A stretch of 6,506 nt of DNA. Source: JADGQA01 sp964579855 (GTDB taxonomy: Bacteria > Bacteroidota > Ignavibacteria > UBA10030). The stretch is taken from NCBI GenBank assembly GCA_964579855.1, contig CAZOIM010000210.1, forward strand, positions 1-6,506, read 5' to 3'. The notes under the pieces are model-generated. The model saw nothing but the letters and a program-made list of their open reading frames with translations. It did no database searches and was not told the DNA's origin. The position numbers and the translations under genes were made by a program. Positions 5,409 to 6,506 of the stretch are shown here, piece by piece. Each line of letters starts with the position of its first letter. Within the stretch, counting starts at the first letter, position 1.

Positions 5409-6506
5409 AAGGAATGTTCAATATCGCCGCCAACGTTGGGGCGATGTCAACGGTATGGACGCTTCTATCCACAACTCCATTCTTTATGCCGCTTCCCCAA
5501 AAGACGAGCGGGACGTGAGTATCGTAGTCGTATGGCGATCCGTGTGACGTTCCGATTGTCGATGTGCTGATAAGGCAGTTCTCGCAAAACCGAATAATGA
5601 AATCTTTTCCGCGTCCGGCGAAATATCCGTGTTTGAACTTCTCCATATATGGCCGGTCGGGAATTGAGGTCTCCAGAAGCTCACGTCGAAAATAGACGTC
5701 AACGATTCCATCGATTTTCATAAGTCCCACCTTGACGCGGCGTTCGAGCTCGAGAGAATCGACTCCGACCTTCAACCCAACTGCGTAGTTGAGAAATTCG
5801 TCTGACTGAATGATGTGATCAGTGGTGTTCAATTCCTTCGCGAGCGAACGGTCGAGAACTTCAATGCCAGGATTGATCGCCGTTTGAGGTAATATGCGGC
5901 GGGCATACTTATGCTCTATTTGGTTGGTATATTCCGGCAACGGCAGCACAGCGTGGTCTGCACTCAACGCTAACAGTATCTTCCCCCGTCCAACCAGACG
6001 CTCCACATCCGACAGAAACGACCCTAGGGATGCATCCAACTGCATCATCTGATCAGCCATTTCCCGGCTGTTAGGTCCAAATGCATGTCCAATGTAATCC
6101 GTACACGAAAGACTAATGCAAAGCAAATCCACAACGTTGCGTTGGCCAAGTTTTTCGGCCCGCATGGCAGATCGGGCAAAGTCAAGAAGCAGCTTGTCAC
6201 CATATGGACTTCTCAGGATCTGTTCCTTCACTTTCGTGGGGTTGAACACGTGGGGAAAAACTGTAGAACCGTTCCACTTCATTTCTCCTTCGATGGAATC
6301 GGGACCGAATTGATCGTAAAAGTCGGAAGGATGCAGCGTTGTCCATTCTTCCGGAACGTTATTCTCAATCCAATGACTCTTGTTGAATGACTGAACCCAT
6401 CCCGGCTCCAAATGAGTATAATACTCCGATGTGACCATATGACCCGAGTGAGAGTCGTACCAATACGCGCAATTAGGGTGTTGACCACCCATCAAGATGG
6501 CGGCCC
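5409..6506 (-). CDS. PafA-like alkaline phosphatase / type I phosphodiesterase, partial at both ends
   Basis: The visible fragment has about 365 residues, with no start or reliable stop. Residues are numbered here from the TTG codon at 6495, which is probably an internal Leu because the frame stays open to 6506 and reads AAILMGGQ. Metal-ligand motifs of the alkaline phosphatase superfamily are present: SCTDYIGHAFGPN (Asp133, His137), SADHAV (Asp180, His181) and GTSHGSPYDYDTHVPLVFWG (His318). These agree with PafA-type phosphate monoesterases and related nucleotide pyrophosphatases. The segment YWYDSHSGHMVTSEYY (11-26) also matches that family. The nucleophile Thr, the first Asp ligand and the Lys/Arg of the KxR motif would lie just beyond the window edge; the cut codon there ends in GG, compatible with Arg. 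The end HTVDIAPTLAAILNIP runs into the N gap. If the gap size were literal, the frame would stay open to a TGA at 5281-5283, but I do not rely on that. Such enzymes are usually secreted. Confidence 0.88.

Noticed and set aside
5205..5570. Open frames that run through the N gap on the plus strand
   Set aside because: Their continuity depends on unknown bases, and both sides are antisense to conserved genes.

Overview
The window is a bacterial chromosomal segment of roughly even base composition, most likely from a scaffolded draft or metagenome-derived genome, because a run of exactly 100 N sits at 5309-5408. Every gene I can support lies on the minus strand. Strong Shine-Dalgarno sequences (AAGGAGG, GGAGG, AAAGGAGA, GAGGAG) precede the starts. 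The PafA-like phosphatase, the IorAB-type molybdenum hydroxylase and the probable GH18 protein would fit a Bacteroidota/Ignavibacteriota/Chlorobi-like or Acidobacteria-like organism. The strong Shine-Dalgarno use argues against classical Bacteroidetes. This assignment is weak and rests on gene content only.

In transcription order (right to left): 6506-5409 is a PafA-like alkaline phosphatase/phosphodiesterase, cut by the window edge at its N-terminus and by the N gap near its C-terminus. On the other side of the gap, 5258-4788 and 4791-2671 are the small [2Fe-2S] subunit and the large molybdopterin subunit of a two-component aldehyde/isoquinoline-type oxidoreductase. Their ends overlap by 4 bases, and the large subunit carries a twin-arginine signal. 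A 288-base intergenic stretch follows with a candidate sigma70-type promoter and a small hairpin. It leads to 2382-1519, an eight-helix membrane protein built from two copies of a four-helix unit, and then to 1466-1137, a small basic protein with a Rho-N/SAP-like N-terminus. After 87 bases comes a GTG-started SAM-dependent methyltransferase (1049-309). Its ribosome binding site lies in the loop of a hairpin directly after a second, perfect 8-bp hairpin. The left edge (161-1) holds the secreted N-terminus of a further gene that resembles a GH18 chitinase.

Only the two oxidoreductase subunits clearly work together. The membrane protein and Rho-N-like protein may be co-transcribed (52 bases apart). 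The other genes look like independent co-directional units. I see no CRISPR array, insertion sequence, tRNA or rRNA. The least explained items are the internally duplicated membrane protein and the leader structure in front of the methyltransferase.
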